Of a stretch of 64,000 nt of DNA, positions 9,878 to 18,842 are shown in pieces (position 1 is the stretch's first letter; every line of letters begins with the position of its first letter). The stretch is from Thaumasiovibrio subtropicus. Its GTDB lineage: Bacteria > Pseudomonadota > Gammaproteobacteria > Enterobacterales > Vibrionaceae. The stretch spans positions 558,001 to 622,000 of the forward strand of contig NZ_AP023054.1 in the NCBI RefSeq assembly GCF_019703835.1. Reading direction: 5' to 3'. The notes beneath the pieces are model-generated. The model had not been told where the DNA came from. It saw only the letters and a program-made list of their open reading frames with translations, and did no database searches. A program made the translations under genes and the position numbers.

Positions 9878-12004
9878 GTGACTCCTATCGTAAAGACTTT
9901 CCAGTACGGTAATCACACCGTGACTCTGGAAACTGGCGTAATTGCACGTCAAGCGACCGCCGCTGTAATGGCTAGCATGGACGATACTTCTGTATTTGTT
10001 TCTGTTGTTGGCAAGAAAGAAGCGGCTGAAGGCCAAGATTTCTTCCCTCTTACGGTGAACTATCAAGAGCGTACTTACGCTGCTGGTAAAATCCCGGGTG
10101 GCTTCTTCAAGCGTGAAGGTCGTCCATCTGAAGGCGAAACGCTGATCGCTCGCCTTATCGACCGTCCAATCCGTCCGCTATTCCCAGACGGCTTCAAAAA
10201 TGAAGTTCAAGTTATCGCAACGGTTGTGTCTGTTAACCCAGACGTAAACCCAGATATCGTGACGATGATTGGTACCTCAGCAGCGCTGGCGATTTCTGGC
10301 ATCCCATTCAATGGCCCAATCGGTGCGGCGCGTGTGGGTTACATCAACGACGAATTGGTATTAAACCCAAGCAATACTGAACTGGCTGATAGCCGTTTGG
10401 ACCTGGTTGTTGCGGGTACTGATAGTGCAGTATTGATGGTTGAGTCTGAAGCTGACCGTCTAACCGAAGAGCAAATGCTAGCAGCGGTAGTTTATGGTCA
10501 TGACCAGCAACAAACGGTTGTTAACGCAATCAAAGAGTTTGCTGCCGAAGTTGCAACCCCAGCATGGGATTGGACTGCGCCAGAAGAAAATCTAGAGCTT
10601 AAAGCGAAAGTGGCTGAGCTGGCAGAAACGCGTCTATCTGATGCGTATCAAATCACTGAGAAGATGGCTCGTTACGACCAAGTAGGTGCGATCAAAAATG
10701 AAGTGATTGCTACTCTGCAGGCTGAAGATGAGTCTCTAAATGAGCTAGAAGTGCGTAACATGCTGGGTTCTCTAGAGAAGAAAGCAGTACGTGGCCGTAT
10801 CATTGCAGGTAACCCACGTATCGATGGTCGTGAAAAAGACATGGTGCGTGCACTTGACGTGCGCACGGGTGTTCTACCTCGTACTCACGGTTCTTCTCTG
10901 TTTACTCGTGGTGAGACACAGGCACTGGTTACTGCAACACTCGGCACTCAGCGTGATGCTCAAATCATTGATGAGCTAACTGGCGAGCGTAAAGATCACT
11001 TCCTACTGCACTACAACTTCCCTCCATACTGTGTGGGTGAGACAGGTTTTGTTGGTTCACCTAAGCGTCGTGAAATCGGCCACGGTAAACTGGCGAAGCG
11101 TGGTATTGCGGCAGTTATGCCTTCAACTGATGAATTCCCATACACAGTGCGTGTGGTGTCTGAAATCACTGAATCGAATGGTTCATCATCAATGGCATCT
11201 GTCTGTGGTACTTCTCTTGCGCTCATGGATGCAGGTGTACCAATTAAAGCATCGGTTGCTGGTATCGCGATGGGTCTTGTAAAAGAAGGCGATGACTTCG
11301 TTGTCCTTTCTGACATCCTAGGTGACGAAGACCACCTTGGTGACATGGACTTTAAAGTGGCAGGTACTGACGACGGTATTACTGCACTGCAGATGGATAT
11401 TAAGATCGAAGGTATCACCAAAGAGATCATGCAGATTGCGCTTAACCAAGCGAAAGGTGCGCGTCTGCACATCCTTAACGTGATGGACGAGGCGATTGGC
11501 TCTCACCGTGAAGAGATCTCTGAGTTTGCGCCACGCATTCACACCATGAAGATCAATCCAGAGAAGATCAAAGACGTTATCGGTAAAGGTGGTGCAGTGA
11601 TTCGTCAGCTCACTGAAGAGACGGGTACAACGATTGAGCTTGAAGATGACGGTACGGTGAAGATCGCCGCAACGGAAGGCACTGCAGCGAAAGAAGCGAT
11701 TCGTCGCATCGAAGAAATTACTGCAGAAGTCGAAGTAGGTCGCATCTATACTGGTAAAGTAATGCGCATCGTAGACTTTGGTGCGTTCGTCTCGGTTATC
11801 GGTACTAAAGAAGGCTTGGTACATATTTCTCAAATCGACGACAAGCGTGTTGAGAAAGTGTCTGACTATCTGGAAATGGGTCAAGAAGTTCAGGTTAAAG
11901 TATTGGAAATCGACCGTCAGGGTCGTATCCGCCTGAGTATCAAGGAAGCGAAAGCGGAATTGAACCCACCTGCTGCAGAGCAGAATGAAACACCAGAAAG
12001 CTAA
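9878..12004 (+). CDS. pnp: Polynucleotide phosphorylase (PNPase)
   Basis: PNPase is a 3'-5' phosphorolytic exoribonuclease and degradosome subunit. The product has 708 residues (E. coli 711). Order of parts: first RNase PH domain, helical linker, second RNase PH domain (about 310-540, with [10 protein letters not shown] and the catalytic region [18 protein letters not shown]), KH domain ([11 protein letters not shown], near 567-577) and S1 domain ([15 protein letters not shown], near 625). Translation starts at GTG 9878 after AAGGAT; no ATG fits the conserved N-terminus [10 protein letters not shown]. Terminators lie on both sides. Confidence 0.97.
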   Translation: MTPIVKTFQYGNHTVTLETGVIARQATAAVMASMDDTSVFVSVVGKKEAAEGQDFFPLTVNYQERTYAAGKIPGGFFKREGRPSEGETLIARLIDRPIRPLFPDGFKNEVQVIATVVSVNPDVNPDIVTMIGTSAALAISGIPFNGPIGAARVGYINDELVLNPSNTELADSRLDLVVAGTDSAVLMVESEADRLTEEQMLAAVVYGHDQQQTVVNAIKEFAAEVATPAWDWTAPEENLELKAKVAELAETRLSDAYQITEKMARYDQVGAIKNEVIATLQAEDESLNELEVRNMLGSLEKKAVRGRIIAGNPRIDGREKDMVRALDVRTGVLPRTHGSSLFTRGETQALVTATLGTQRDAQIIDELTGERKDHFLLHYNFPPYCVGETGFVGSPKRREIGHGKLAKRGIAAVMPSTDEFPYTVRVVSEITESNGSSSMASVCGTSLALMDAGVPIKASVAGIAMGLVKEGDDFVVLSDILGDEDHLGDMDFKVAGTDDGITALQMDIKIEGITKEIMQIALNQAKGARLHILNVMDEAIGSHREEISEFAPRIHTMKINPEKIKDVIGKGGAVIRQLTEETGTTIELEDDGTVKIAATEGTAAKEAIRRIEEITAEVEVGRIYTGKVMRIVDFGAFVSVIGTKEGLVHISQIDDKRVEKVSDYLEMGQEVQVKVLEIDRQGRIRLSIKEAKAELNPPAAEQNETPES

Positions 12005-12028
12005 GTTTTTGGTCACGAAGCATGGTAT

Positions 12029-12053
12029 AAAGGGGCATTACGCCCCTTTTTTT
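12029..12053 (+). terminator. pnp terminator
   Basis: AAAGGGGC (12029-12036) pairs with GCCCCTTT (12042-12049) around ATTAC, followed by a T-run. It lies between pnp and nlpI. Confidence 0.88.
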
Positions 12054-12070
12054 GTTCAGGGAGATAGGCA

Positions 12071-12934
12071 TTGAGAGCACGTTTTTGGGCTGTAGCATGT
12101 ATTTTAGCGTTGACGGGGTGCGCGACCCAAACCGCACAACGTGGCTGGGTGCAGCCACCGATCGCGATTCCACTTCAGTCCACATTACAGCAAGAGCTTC
12201 AACTTGCACGCACTGACCAATTATTGCAGCGTACAGACTTGGATGAAGTGACCCGTGCCCAGATTCACTTTGAGCGCGGTATGCTACATGATTCGCTAGG
12301 CCTACGTGATTTGGCGAGGCTGGACTTCAATCAGTCTTTACAGATTAAACCTGATCAACCAGATGTTTTTAATATTCTTGGGGTCTATTTCACTCAGTCA
12401 GGACACTTTGATGCGGCGTATGAAGCGTTCGACTCTGTGTTGGAGTTGAAAGAAGGGCATGCCTTTGCACAACGTAACCGGGGTATAGCACTTTATTATG
12501 GTCAGCGCTACCAACTGGCAACGGAAGATCTTTTGGCACACTACGCCCAGAACCCAGATGATCCATACCGTACGATTTGGTTATACCTGACGGAGCTCGA
12601 GATAGATCCAGTTAAAGCAAACGCGGATATGCGAAAGCGTTATGATGTTGCCGATCGCTCACAATGGGGGTGGGAGATTGTCGCCATGTATCTTGACGAC
12701 CTCTCGGAGGTGGAGTTACTGAATCAGGTAGCCAGAACCAGTGAAGGCAATGTCGAACTGGCGCAAAAGCTCTGCGAAATTTATTTCTATATGGCTAAGC
12801 GCTATCAACATCGGGGTGATGAGGGTTCTGCGATATCCTTGTATAAAATGGCGATGGCGGGGAATGTTTATGAGTATATTGAACATCGATACGCCATGTT
12901 AGAGCTCTCTACCGTGTTGCAAAATCGAATGTAG
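12071..12934 (+). CDS. nlpI: Lipoprotein NlpI
   Basis: NlpI is an outer-membrane lipoprotein with TPR repeats that acts as adaptor for the Prc protease and scaffolds peptidoglycan hydrolases. The product has 287 residues (E. coli 294). The signal peptide ends in the lipobox LTGC with the lipidated cysteine at residue 17. TPR-like helices fill about residues 60-200 (e.g. IHFERGMLHDSLGLRDLA). The only start that keeps the signal peptide is TTG at 12071, supported by AGGGAGA six bases upstream. It follows pnp as in E. coli. Confidence 0.93.
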   Translation: MRARFWAVACILALTGCATQTAQRGWVQPPIAIPLQSTLQQELQLARTDQLLQRTDLDEVTRAQIHFERGMLHDSLGLRDLARLDFNQSLQIKPDQPDVFNILGVYFTQSGHFDAAYEAFDSVLELKEGHAFAQRNRGIALYYGQRYQLATEDLLAHYAQNPDDPYRTIWLYLTELEIDPVKANADMRKRYDVADRSQWGWEIVAMYLDDLSEVELLNQVARTSEGNVELAQKLCEIYFYMAKRYQHRGDEGSAISLYKMAMAGNVYEYIEHRYAMLELSTVLQNRM

Positions 12935-12971
12935 TCGACTCAAGCACCTCAAGTTTGCTTGAGCATACGAT

Positions 12972-12998
12972 AAAAAAGCTGCGTTATGCAGCTTTTTT
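12972..12998. terminator. Bidirectional terminator, nlpI / ruvX
   Basis: AAAAAAGCTGC pairs with GCAGCTTTTTT around GTTAT, between convergent nlpI and ruvX. A second hairpin, CTCAAGCA/TGCTTGAG (12939-12962), lies just before it. Confidence 0.88.
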
Positions 12999-13013
12999 GT
13001 TTCTACGGCTTAC

Positions 13014-13436
13014 CTAACCCCATTGCTGTTCAAACCAGCTTTCGAGTATCACTACCGCAGATTGAGAGTCGATATTGCCTTTACTGAGGGCGCGATAGCC
13101 GCCCGTTTCAAAGAGTGCAGATTTAGCTTCACGGGTACTTAAACGCTCATCATGAAGTTCTACTTGCAACCCAAAGCGCCCATGTAGCCGATTAGCAAAT
13201 TTGCGTGCGCGCGGCGTAATCGCTTCAAGCTCGCCGCCTTCCATATCGAGTGGAAGACCGACGACAAGTAGCTCAGGCTGCCATTCTTTGAGCAGTTTTT
13301 CTATGTCATCCCAATTGGGGACACCGTCTCGCGCTTTGAATGCCGCGAGCGGGTTGGCTGTCCCTGTCAGTTCTTGACCTATGGCGACACCAATACTTTT
13401 GGTGCCATAATCGAAAGCGATGATTGTACGACTCAT
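13014..13436 (-). CDS. ruvX: Putative pre-16S rRNA nuclease / Holliday junction resolvase-like YqgF
   Basis: YqgF/RuvX has an RNase H fold and is implicated in final 5' processing of 16S rRNA. The product has 140 residues (E. coli 138). The acidic motif [16 protein letters not shown] is at the N-terminus, [11 protein letters not shown] is in the middle, and DERLSTREA and [12 protein letters not shown] follow. Its ATG overlaps the yqgE stop by four bases (ATGA), so it is coupled to yqgE. The pair follows gshB, the order seen in E. coli. Confidence 0.94.
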   Translation of the reverse strand: MSRTIIAFDYGTKSIGVAIGQELTGTANPLAAFKARDGVPNWDDIEKLLKEWQPELLVVGLPLDMEGGELEAITPRARKFANRLHGRFGLQVELHDERLSTREAKSALFETGGYRALSKGNIDSQSAVVILESWFEQQWG

Positions 13437-13996
13437 GCGTGTCCTGCTTGGCTGGATAAGTTCGCGGAGTTGACGCCAAATTGCTCAATAGCTTTTGCCC
13501 AGCGTTCATTGATAGGGGTGGAGAAGATAATCCCCGGATCCGCTTCGACCGTGAGCCAGCTATTTTCAACCAGCTCTTTTTCAAGTTGCCCTGCGTCCCA
13601 GCCTGCATAGCCAAGCGCAACCATGAACTTGTTAGGAGCCAACTTGGTCCCTAAGGTGGCTAAGACATCTTTGGACGTCGTGACCGTGATCGCTTCACTC
13701 ACCTTTTCGCTGCTTGAAAAGCGAATACTGGGATCATGGAGAACAAATCCCCGATCTTCGGCGACAGGGCCACCGTTAAGCACGGGTTGTTCTAGGCTGT
13801 TTGGATTATCGATAGGGAGATCACGTTCTAACTCGATCTGCTCAAGCATTGCATTGAGTTTAATGTCGATCGGGTGATTGATGATAAGCCCCATCGCGCC
13901 TTCATCGTTATGCTCACAGACATAGATGACCGCACGCTTAAAACGCGGATCTTCCATAGCAGGCATCGCGACAAGGAAATGGTTTTTGAGATTCAT
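13433..13996 (-). CDS. yqgE: UPF0301/AlgH family protein YqgE
   Basis: A conserved cytosolic protein of 187 residues in the UPF0301 (AlgH) family. Its biochemical role is unsettled. The N-terminus [20 protein letters not shown], then [14 protein letters not shown] and [16 protein letters not shown], are the family signature. It overlaps ruvX by four bases. The 144-base gap to gshB holds a strong hairpin (14087-14115), so yqgE-ruvX may have separate control. Confidence 0.93.
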   Translation of the reverse strand: MNLKNHFLVAMPAMEDPRFKRAVIYVCEHNDEGAMGLIINHPIDIKLNAMLEQIELERDLPIDNPNSLEQPVLNGGPVAEDRGFVLHDPSIRFSSSEKVSEAITVTTSKDVLATLGTKLAPNKFMVALGYAGWDAGQLEKELVENSWLTVEADPGIIFSTPINERWAKAIEQFGVNSANLSSQAGHA

Positions 13997-14086
13997 CAGA
14001 TGATCCTACAACTGCAAAGGACATTGGGTGTCAGTATGAATTGAGGCCAATAACGTCAGTATGCAGAGGAAAATGGAAACTGTCAT

Positions 14087-14115
14087 CTTCTGGTACAAAT
14101 AAGCTGTACCAGAAG
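14087..14115. repeat. Inverted repeat between gshB and yqgE
   Basis: CTTCTGGTACA (14087-14097) pairs perfectly with TGTACCAGAAG (14105-14115), a 7-nt loop apart. There is no T-run on either strand, so it is more likely a stability/processing hairpin or operator than an intrinsic terminator. Confidence 0.55.
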
Positions 14116-14140
14116 TGATATCGGTCGTTAGATTGGATGG

Positions 14141-15094
14141 CTAGCTTGTCGCTCGTACTCGCTTTTCGATCGCATCCATCAACTTGCCTGTGATGGAAAT
14201 ATCGAAGGCTGCCTCGATTTCACGAATACAGGTCGGGCTAGTGACGTTAATCTCTGTCAGTTTGTCACCGATGACATCGAGTCCGACAAAAATCAGCCCT
14301 TTCTCTTTCAAGCTCGGTGCGACAGCCTTGGCTATCGCCCAATCGGTTTCACTTAGCGGGCGCGCTTCACCACGGCCACCAGCAGCGAGGTTACCCCGTG
14401 TTTCACCTTCTGCTGGTATACGCGCGAGGCAGTATGGCATTGGTTCGCCATCAACAACGAGGATACGCTTATCACCGTTGCTGATGTCAGGGACAAAAGT
14501 TTGTGCCATGCAGTAGTTCTGGCCATGGTTGGTCAGGGTTTCTATGATCACTGAGACGTTTGGATCGCCTTGTTTTACGCGGAAGATCGAAGCGCCACCC
14601 ATACCATCCAATGGCTTGAGGATGACATCCCCATGCGTTTCTCGGAAAGCTTGAATTTTCTCTGCGCGACGAGTAACGATCGTGGTAGGCGTCAGATCTG
14701 GGAACCAAGCGGTGAAAAGCTTCTCATTGCAATCACGAAGACTCTGCGGCTTGTTGACGATCAACGCACCGGCTTCTTCCGCTCGCTCTAGGATGTAGGT
14801 GGCGTAGATGTACTCGGTGTCAAACGGCGGATCCTTGCGCATCAGTACTGCATCGAGATCAGCAAGCGGAATTTCTTGTTCACTACCAAACTCATACCAT
14901 CCGTTTGGATCTTCTTTCAATGACACCACGCGAGTGCGAGCAACGGCAACGCCTTGATCTAAAGAGAGATCATTCATCTCCATGTAGTGAATTTCCCAGC
15001 CACGACGTTGTGCTTCTAGCATCATGGCAAAGCTAGAGTCTTTTTTGATGTTGATAGACTCTATTGGGTCCATCACGATACCGAGTTTGATCAT
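14141..15094 (-). CDS. gshB: Glutathione synthetase
   Basis: GshB joins gamma-glutamylcysteine and glycine with ATP. The product has 317 residues (E. coli 316). The N-terminal MIKLGIVMDPIESINIKKDS, the ATP-grasp stretch LKPLDGMGGASIFR (about 157-170) and the C-terminal INVTSPTCIREIE (about 283-295) are all present. rsmE ends 9 bases upstream, so the two are in one operon. The order endA-rsmE-gshB-yqgE-ruvX is the same as in E. coli. Confidence 0.97.
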   Translation of the reverse strand: MIKLGIVMDPIESINIKKDSSFAMMLEAQRRGWEIHYMEMNDLSLDQGVAVARTRVVSLKEDPNGWYEFGSEQEIPLADLDAVLMRKDPPFDTEYIYATYILERAEEAGALIVNKPQSLRDCNEKLFTAWFPDLTPTTIVTRRAEKIQAFRETHGDVILKPLDGMGGASIFRVKQGDPNVSVIIETLTNHGQNYCMAQTFVPDISNGDKRILVVDGEPMPYCLARIPAEGETRGNLAAGGRGEARPLSETDWAIAKAVAPSLKEKGLIFVGLDVIGDKLTEINVTSPTCIREIEAAFDISITGKLMDAIEKRVRATS

Positions 15095-15103
15095 TTCAAT
15101 TCC

Positions 15104-15835
15104 TTATCCTAAATCTCCGAAGCGAACTTGTAAGGCTGTAATCGCGGTCATGGCTGCGGTTTCTGTACGCAGTACACGAGGGCCCAACAGGATCTCTTCA
15201 AATTGATAGTTTTCTGTCATGGCAATCTCTTCCTCGGAGAGACCACCCTCAGGGCCGATCAGTAGCTTTAGTTTACTGACTGGGCCTGGCAAGGTATTAA
15301 TGGAGTATTGTGCACGTGGGTGTAAGTTGAGTTTTAACCCCTCATAGGCTTCTTCACACCAAGCTTCTAGCGACATAATGGGGCGGATTTCCGGCACAAC
15401 ATTGCGACCACTTTGCTCACAAGCCGCAATGGCGATCTTCTGCCACTGTTGACGTTTTTTCTCGAATCGCTCTGCATTGAGCTTAACGCCGCAACGCTCA
15501 GAAATCAGCGGTGTGATGGTATTGACACCTAACTCGACTGATTTTTGAATGGTGAACTCCATTTTTTCACCACGGGAGACTACCTGACCGAGATGCAAGT
15601 CGAGTGGTGATTCAACACTTCGCTCGATACGTTGCTGAATCGTGACCTCGACATGCTTTTTCGAGGCGGCAGAGATAATGGCAGGAAACTCTGCATTACT
15701 GCCATCAAAGAGTAACACCTCTTGTCCTGTTTGCATCCTGAGCACGCGGCCTACATGGTTTGCCGCTTCTTCGCTTAAGGCAACAACACCCTCGTCTGGC
15801 AAAAGGTGTGGGTGGTAAATTCGTGGAATTCTCAT
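15104..15835 (-). CDS. rsmE: 16S rRNA m3U1498 methyltransferase
   Basis: RsmE methylates N3 of U1498 in 16S rRNA. The product has 243 residues, the same as E. coli. It has an N-terminal PUA-like domain ([19 protein letters not shown]) and a C-terminal SPOUT knot with [12 protein letters not shown] (about residues 196-207) and [11 protein letters not shown] (about 217-227), the SAM-binding motifs. It lies 9 bases before gshB and about 90 bases after endA. Confidence 0.96.
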   Translation of the reverse strand: MRIPRIYHPHLLPDEGVVALSEEAANHVGRVLRMQTGQEVLLFDGSNAEFPAIISAASKKHVEVTIQQRIERSVESPLDLHLGQVVSRGEKMEFTIQKSVELGVNTITPLISERCGVKLNAERFEKKRQQWQKIAIAACEQSGRNVVPEIRPIMSLEAWCEEAYEGLKLNLHPRAQYSINTLPGPVSKLKLLIGPEGGLSEEEIAMTENYQFEEILLGPRVLRTETAAMTAITALQVRFGDLG

Positions 15836-15925
15836 AGGTTTGTTCGCATTTTTACACTGATTGGCATCTTAGCATGGAATAGAATGCAAGTGTTGTTAGC
15901 ACGTGTTTACCATTATGACTATCGG

Positions 15926-16633
15926 TTATAGACCTGCTGCCATGCACGCTTGTTGCACGTAAGGGTTGTGATTGCCTTGGACACGAGCAATGCGCTTATC
16001 ACGTTCGCATTCCCAGACATCTACAGGGTATTGTTTGTCCCAAGCTTGCAATAGTTGGCGTTGGGCTTTTGCTAAAGTGAACTGATAGCGCTCATTCATA
16101 TAGAAATAGGTGCGAGCGATAGCGCCGCGTGCTCTTGCGGGGGGCTCTGCTGAGCGCTGTTTGAAATCGACTTTCATTTCGCACTGGCCATAGAATGCCC
16201 CATGGTCACCATTCCACTGACTGAAGCGGTAGTTAGAGCGATCGCCGTTCACTTCACCGATTGCTGGCGTCAAGTTATGCATGTCTGACTCCATTAAACG
16301 AAATTGAGGATCTTTGCCACATGCCTTGCGGCCGCCCTCTTGCCAACATTGTAGTTGGTGTCCCATCTGCCATGCTGGCACGACATGTTCCCACTCGATA
16401 CGGTTAGCACGTCTTTCCTGTTTTCTTACCGTATAGCCACAACTGTTTAAGTCTGGCTCGCCACGGCGGCCATTCCATGTGAATTCACAGTCGCAATAAA
16501 AAGATTGGGTATGGTCGTGATAAATTTCACTGGTGAGGAGGCGTTTTGCGGCGCTAAAGGAAGTAGGATGCGTAGCGGCAAGCAAAGTGGGGGTGATCAT
16601 GAGCATACTGAACACTGAAATTGTCTTAATCAT
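15926..16633 (-). CDS. endA: Endonuclease I, periplasmic/secreted
   Basis: EndA is a sequence-nonspecific double-strand endonuclease of the periplasm; related Vibrio proteins (Vvn/Dns) are secreted and matter in DNA uptake and biofilm. The product has 235 residues and a signal peptide of about 20 residues. The beta-beta-alpha metal motif [11 protein letters not shown] supplies the catalytic histidine, with [18 protein letters not shown] after it. There are eight or more cysteines, fitting a disulfide-rich exported enzyme. Confidence 0.95.
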   Translation of the reverse strand: MIKTISVFSMLMITPTLLAATHPTSFSAAKRLLTSEIYHDHTQSFYCDCEFTWNGRRGEPDLNSCGYTVRKQERRANRIEWEHVVPAWQMGHQLQCWQEGGRKACGKDPQFRLMESDMHNLTPAIGEVNGDRSNYRFSQWNGDHGAFYGQCEMKVDFKQRSAEPPARARGAIARTYFYMNERYQFTLAKAQRQLLQAWDKQYPVDVWECERDKRIARVQGNHNPYVQQACMAAGL

Positions 16634-16743
16634 CTCGACTCCTTAACGAATTGAGATGATTGTCAGTGAGGCGATAGTGTAATGCAAACTATAAAAGTAT
16701 TAATTACAGAGAGATGTTAGAACTGAGCCAATTTCCTCATCGC

Positions 16744-17262
16744 TCAAGGCTGGCGAGTGTCTGAGCTAGGAGTGAGTGTCGTTCCGCAGTCTCTGCAACG
16801 GTAGCGGACTTCGCCGCGTTGAACCTTGCGATGTCGACGTATGGTCAGTTGGTGAAGCTGGCATTGACATTGATAGGAGAAGAGCTGCCCTTGCACATTG
16901 GTAATATTGAAATTGTGGGTGGTGGTGGGAGGACGCTTGAATACGCCTAGCATGATTTGTTGCCACTCTTTACCGTGTGGGCGAACTTTGCCATACAGTG
17001 CGTAGGTGATGAGGTGAGCCACTTCGTGCGGCACAACATCATCAAGAAAGGCCGGTTGATTTTCAAGGAGTAGGGTGAGGTTAAATCTGAGCTCCCAACT
17101 CTGCAATCGGGCACTGCCTGCTATTTTTCCTCGCTGGTTAAAGCGGATGGACGGTAGTTCAAATTGTCGATTCAGGCGATGGCTAGCTAACGCTATACAC
17201 GCATGTACACGTTGAATAATTTGCTGCTGAACAGCTTCAGTGAGTTGTTGCGATGTCGACAC
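16744..17262 (-). CDS. sprT: SprT family zinc metalloprotease-like protein
   Basis: SprT proteins carry a zincin-type HExxH site and a C-terminal zinc ribbon; the bacterial role is unclear, while eukaryotic relatives cut DNA-protein crosslinks. HEVAH is at residues 79-83 and CQCQLHQ plus CRDCG make the ribbon. The start is uncertain. The frame reaches a TTG at 17295, but that lies inside the stem of the metK terminator, so GTG at 17262, past the U-tract, is preferred (172 residues). No ATG is available. It lies between metK and endA; E. coli also has sprT next to endA. Confidence 0.88.
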   Translation of the reverse strand: MSTSQQLTEAVQQQIIQRVHACIALASHRLNRQFELPSIRFNQRGKIAGSARLQSWELRFNLTLLLENQPAFLDDVVPHEVAHLITYALYGKVRPHGKEWQQIMLGVFKRPPTTTHNFNITNVQGQLFSYQCQCQLHQLTIRRHRKVQRGEVRYRCRDCGTTLTPSSDTRQP

Positions 17263-17273
17263 AGGTTTGCTCG

Positions 17274-17308
17274 AGCGAAAAAAAGCCAGAGGCAATGCTC
17301 TGGCTTTT
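17274..17308 (-). terminator. metK terminator
   Basis: AAAAGCCAGAG (17281-17291) and CTCTGGCTTTT (17298-17308) form an 11-bp stem around a 6-nt loop. On the minus strand a run of seven or more T follows (17274-17284). It overlaps the longest possible sprT reading frame. Confidence 0.85.
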
Positions 17309-17333
17309 CAATGTCACAGTCAAGTACAAGGCT

Positions 17334-18485
17334 TTACAGCTTTGCGAAGTCGCGCAATGCGTCTACTTTGTCGGTTTTTTCCCAAGGGAACTCTTCGCGA
17401 CCAAAGTGACCGTATGCGGCTGTCTTCTTATAGATAGGTTGCAGTAGGTTCAGCATCTCTTGTAGGCCGTAAGGGCGTAGGTCGAAGAACTGACGCACTG
17501 CTGCGATGATAACGTCGTGAGGTACTTTTTCAGTACCAAACGTCTCAACCATGATAGAAGTTGGATCTGCAACACCAATCGCATAAGACAATTGAATTTC
17601 ACAACGATCAGCCATACCTGCAGCAACGATGTTTTTCGCCACATAACGCGCTGCATATGCCGCTGAGCGGTCAACTTTTGATGGATCTTTACCAGAGAAA
17701 GCACCACCACCATGTCGAGCTGCACCACCGTAGGTATCAACGATGATCTTACGGCCTGTTAGACCACAGTCACCCATAGGGCCACCGATAACGAAACGGC
17801 CAGTTGGGTTGATGAAGAAGTTAGTGTCTTGGTTTAGCCACTCTGAAGGTAGTACTGGCTTGATGATCTCTTCCATTACCGCTTCACGCAAATCTGATGT
17901 AGAGATTGAATCACAGTGCTGAGTTGAGAGTACAACAGCATCAATACCGACGATCTTGCCTTGGTCGTAAGCGAAAGTCACTTGGCTTTTTGCGTCTGGA
18001 CGCAACCAAGGAAGCGTGCCATTTTTGCGCACTTCTGCTTGGCGCTCTACCAAGCGGTGAGAGTAAGTGATAGGTGCTGGCATTAACACGTCAGTTTCGT
18101 TAGTGGCGTAACCAAACATGATACCTTGGTCACCTGCACCTTGTTCTTTTGGATCAGCCTTATCAACACCTTGGTTAATGTCAGGAGACTGCTTACCAAT
18201 AGTATTGAGTACAGCACATGAGTCGGCATCAAAGCCCATGTCTGAATGAACGTAACCGATTTCACGGACGGTTTGGCGAGTAAGCTCTTCGATATCAACC
18301 CAAGCCGACGTTGTGATCTCACCACCTACCATGACCATGCCGGTTTTAACGTAGGTTTCACAGGCAACACGTGCTTTCGTGTCTTGTTCTAAAATGGCAT
18401 CCAATACAGCGTCAGAGATCTGATCGGCAATTTTATCCGGATGACCTTCAGAAACTGACTCAGAAGTAAACAGGTGTTTTGACAT
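17334..18485 (-). CDS. metK: S-adenosylmethionine synthetase
   Basis: MetK makes SAM from methionine and ATP. The ATG at 18485 ([18 protein letters not shown]) gives 383 residues (E. coli 384). Visible are the ATP site GHPDKIADQ (14-22), [12 protein letters not shown] (about 115-126), and [19 protein letters not shown] (about 258-276). Four more codons are open upstream but lie outside the conserved start. A 5' region with four tandem met boxes and a sigma-70-like promoter suggests repression by MetJ with SAM as corepressor. Confidence 0.98.
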   Translation of the reverse strand: MSKHLFTSESVSEGHPDKIADQISDAVLDAILEQDTKARVACETYVKTGMVMVGGEITTSAWVDIEELTRQTVREIGYVHSDMGFDADSCAVLNTIGKQSPDINQGVDKADPKEQGAGDQGIMFGYATNETDVLMPAPITYSHRLVERQAEVRKNGTLPWLRPDAKSQVTFAYDQGKIVGIDAVVLSTQHCDSISTSDLREAVMEEIIKPVLPSEWLNQDTNFFINPTGRFVIGGPMGDCGLTGRKIIVDTYGGAARHGGGAFSGKDPSKVDRSAAYAARYVAKNIVAAGMADRCEIQLSYAIGVADPTSIMVETFGTEKVPHDVIIAAVRQFFDLRPYGLQEMLNLLQPIYKKTAAYGHFGREEFPWEKTDKVDALRDFAKL

Positions 18486-18552
18486 GAGCGTATCCACTAA
18501 TAATTAAATAAAGGGCATATGAATTGTAGATTATTTATCCATTCATATGTGT

Positions 18553-18584
18553 AGAGGTATCTACATCTGGACGTCTATTCTACT
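18553..18584 (-). promoter_or_regulatory. MetJ operator: four tandem met boxes before metK
   Basis: Four contiguous 8-mers, AGAGGTAT, CTACATCT, GGACGTCT and ATTCTACT (read on the plus strand), match the met box AGACGTCT at 6, 5, 7 and 4 of 8 positions. Contiguous 8-bp spacing is how MetJ dimers bind. The array overlaps the -10 of the predicted metK promoter, which suits repression. Confidence 0.72.
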
Positions 18585-18604
18585 TGTAGTGAGATCAAAA
18601 TCAA
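18577..18604 (-). promoter_or_regulatory. metK: Candidate metK promoter
   Basis: On the minus strand TTGATT (18599-18604) and TAGAAT (18577-18582) are 16 bases apart. The start point would fall in the met-box array. Sequence match only. Confidence 0.5.
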
Positions 18605-18636
18605 CATCTCAATGAGGAGGGTTTTTATTAAGTGTG

Positions 18637-18652
18637 AGCCAATCGTTTGCGT
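18637..18652. promoter_or_regulatory. LacI-family (PurR-like) operator candidate, metK-tkt intergenic
   Basis: AGCCAATCGTTTGCGT matches the PurR palindrome ACGCAAACGTTTGCGT at 13 of 16 positions, with the right half perfect. It lies in the 357-base metK-tkt gap, nearer tkt. The same gap also holds a 7-bp inverted repeat ATCAATT/AATTGAT (18668-18692) and a 12-bp palindrome AATAGCGCTATT (18708-18719). Which factor binds, if any, is unknown. Confidence 0.35.
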
Positions 18653-18842
18653 GATGAATGGTTACGCATCAATTGTTTAGGCAAAAATTGATTCATCTGA
18701 TTGAAATAATAGCGCTATTTGCTCCGTAAAATGTTTGCAGTCATTTACTCGCTTTGCGACAATACCGCCCCGCCAAATGCAGTTTCTCTATAAAAGAATG
18801 GCGAGAAACCCTACTAACACTGTTTTTCACTCAGGAGCAGAC

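Noticed and set aside
11318..12016. Open frame of 232 codons antisense to pnp
   Set aside because: Shadow of pnp; composition is Phe/Asp/Thr-rich as expected from reversed codons, and it overlaps the conserved KH and S1 domains.
18486..18552. SAM riboswitch before metK
   Set aside because: No K-turn or SAM-I/II core is seen, and the tandem met boxes explain the control better.
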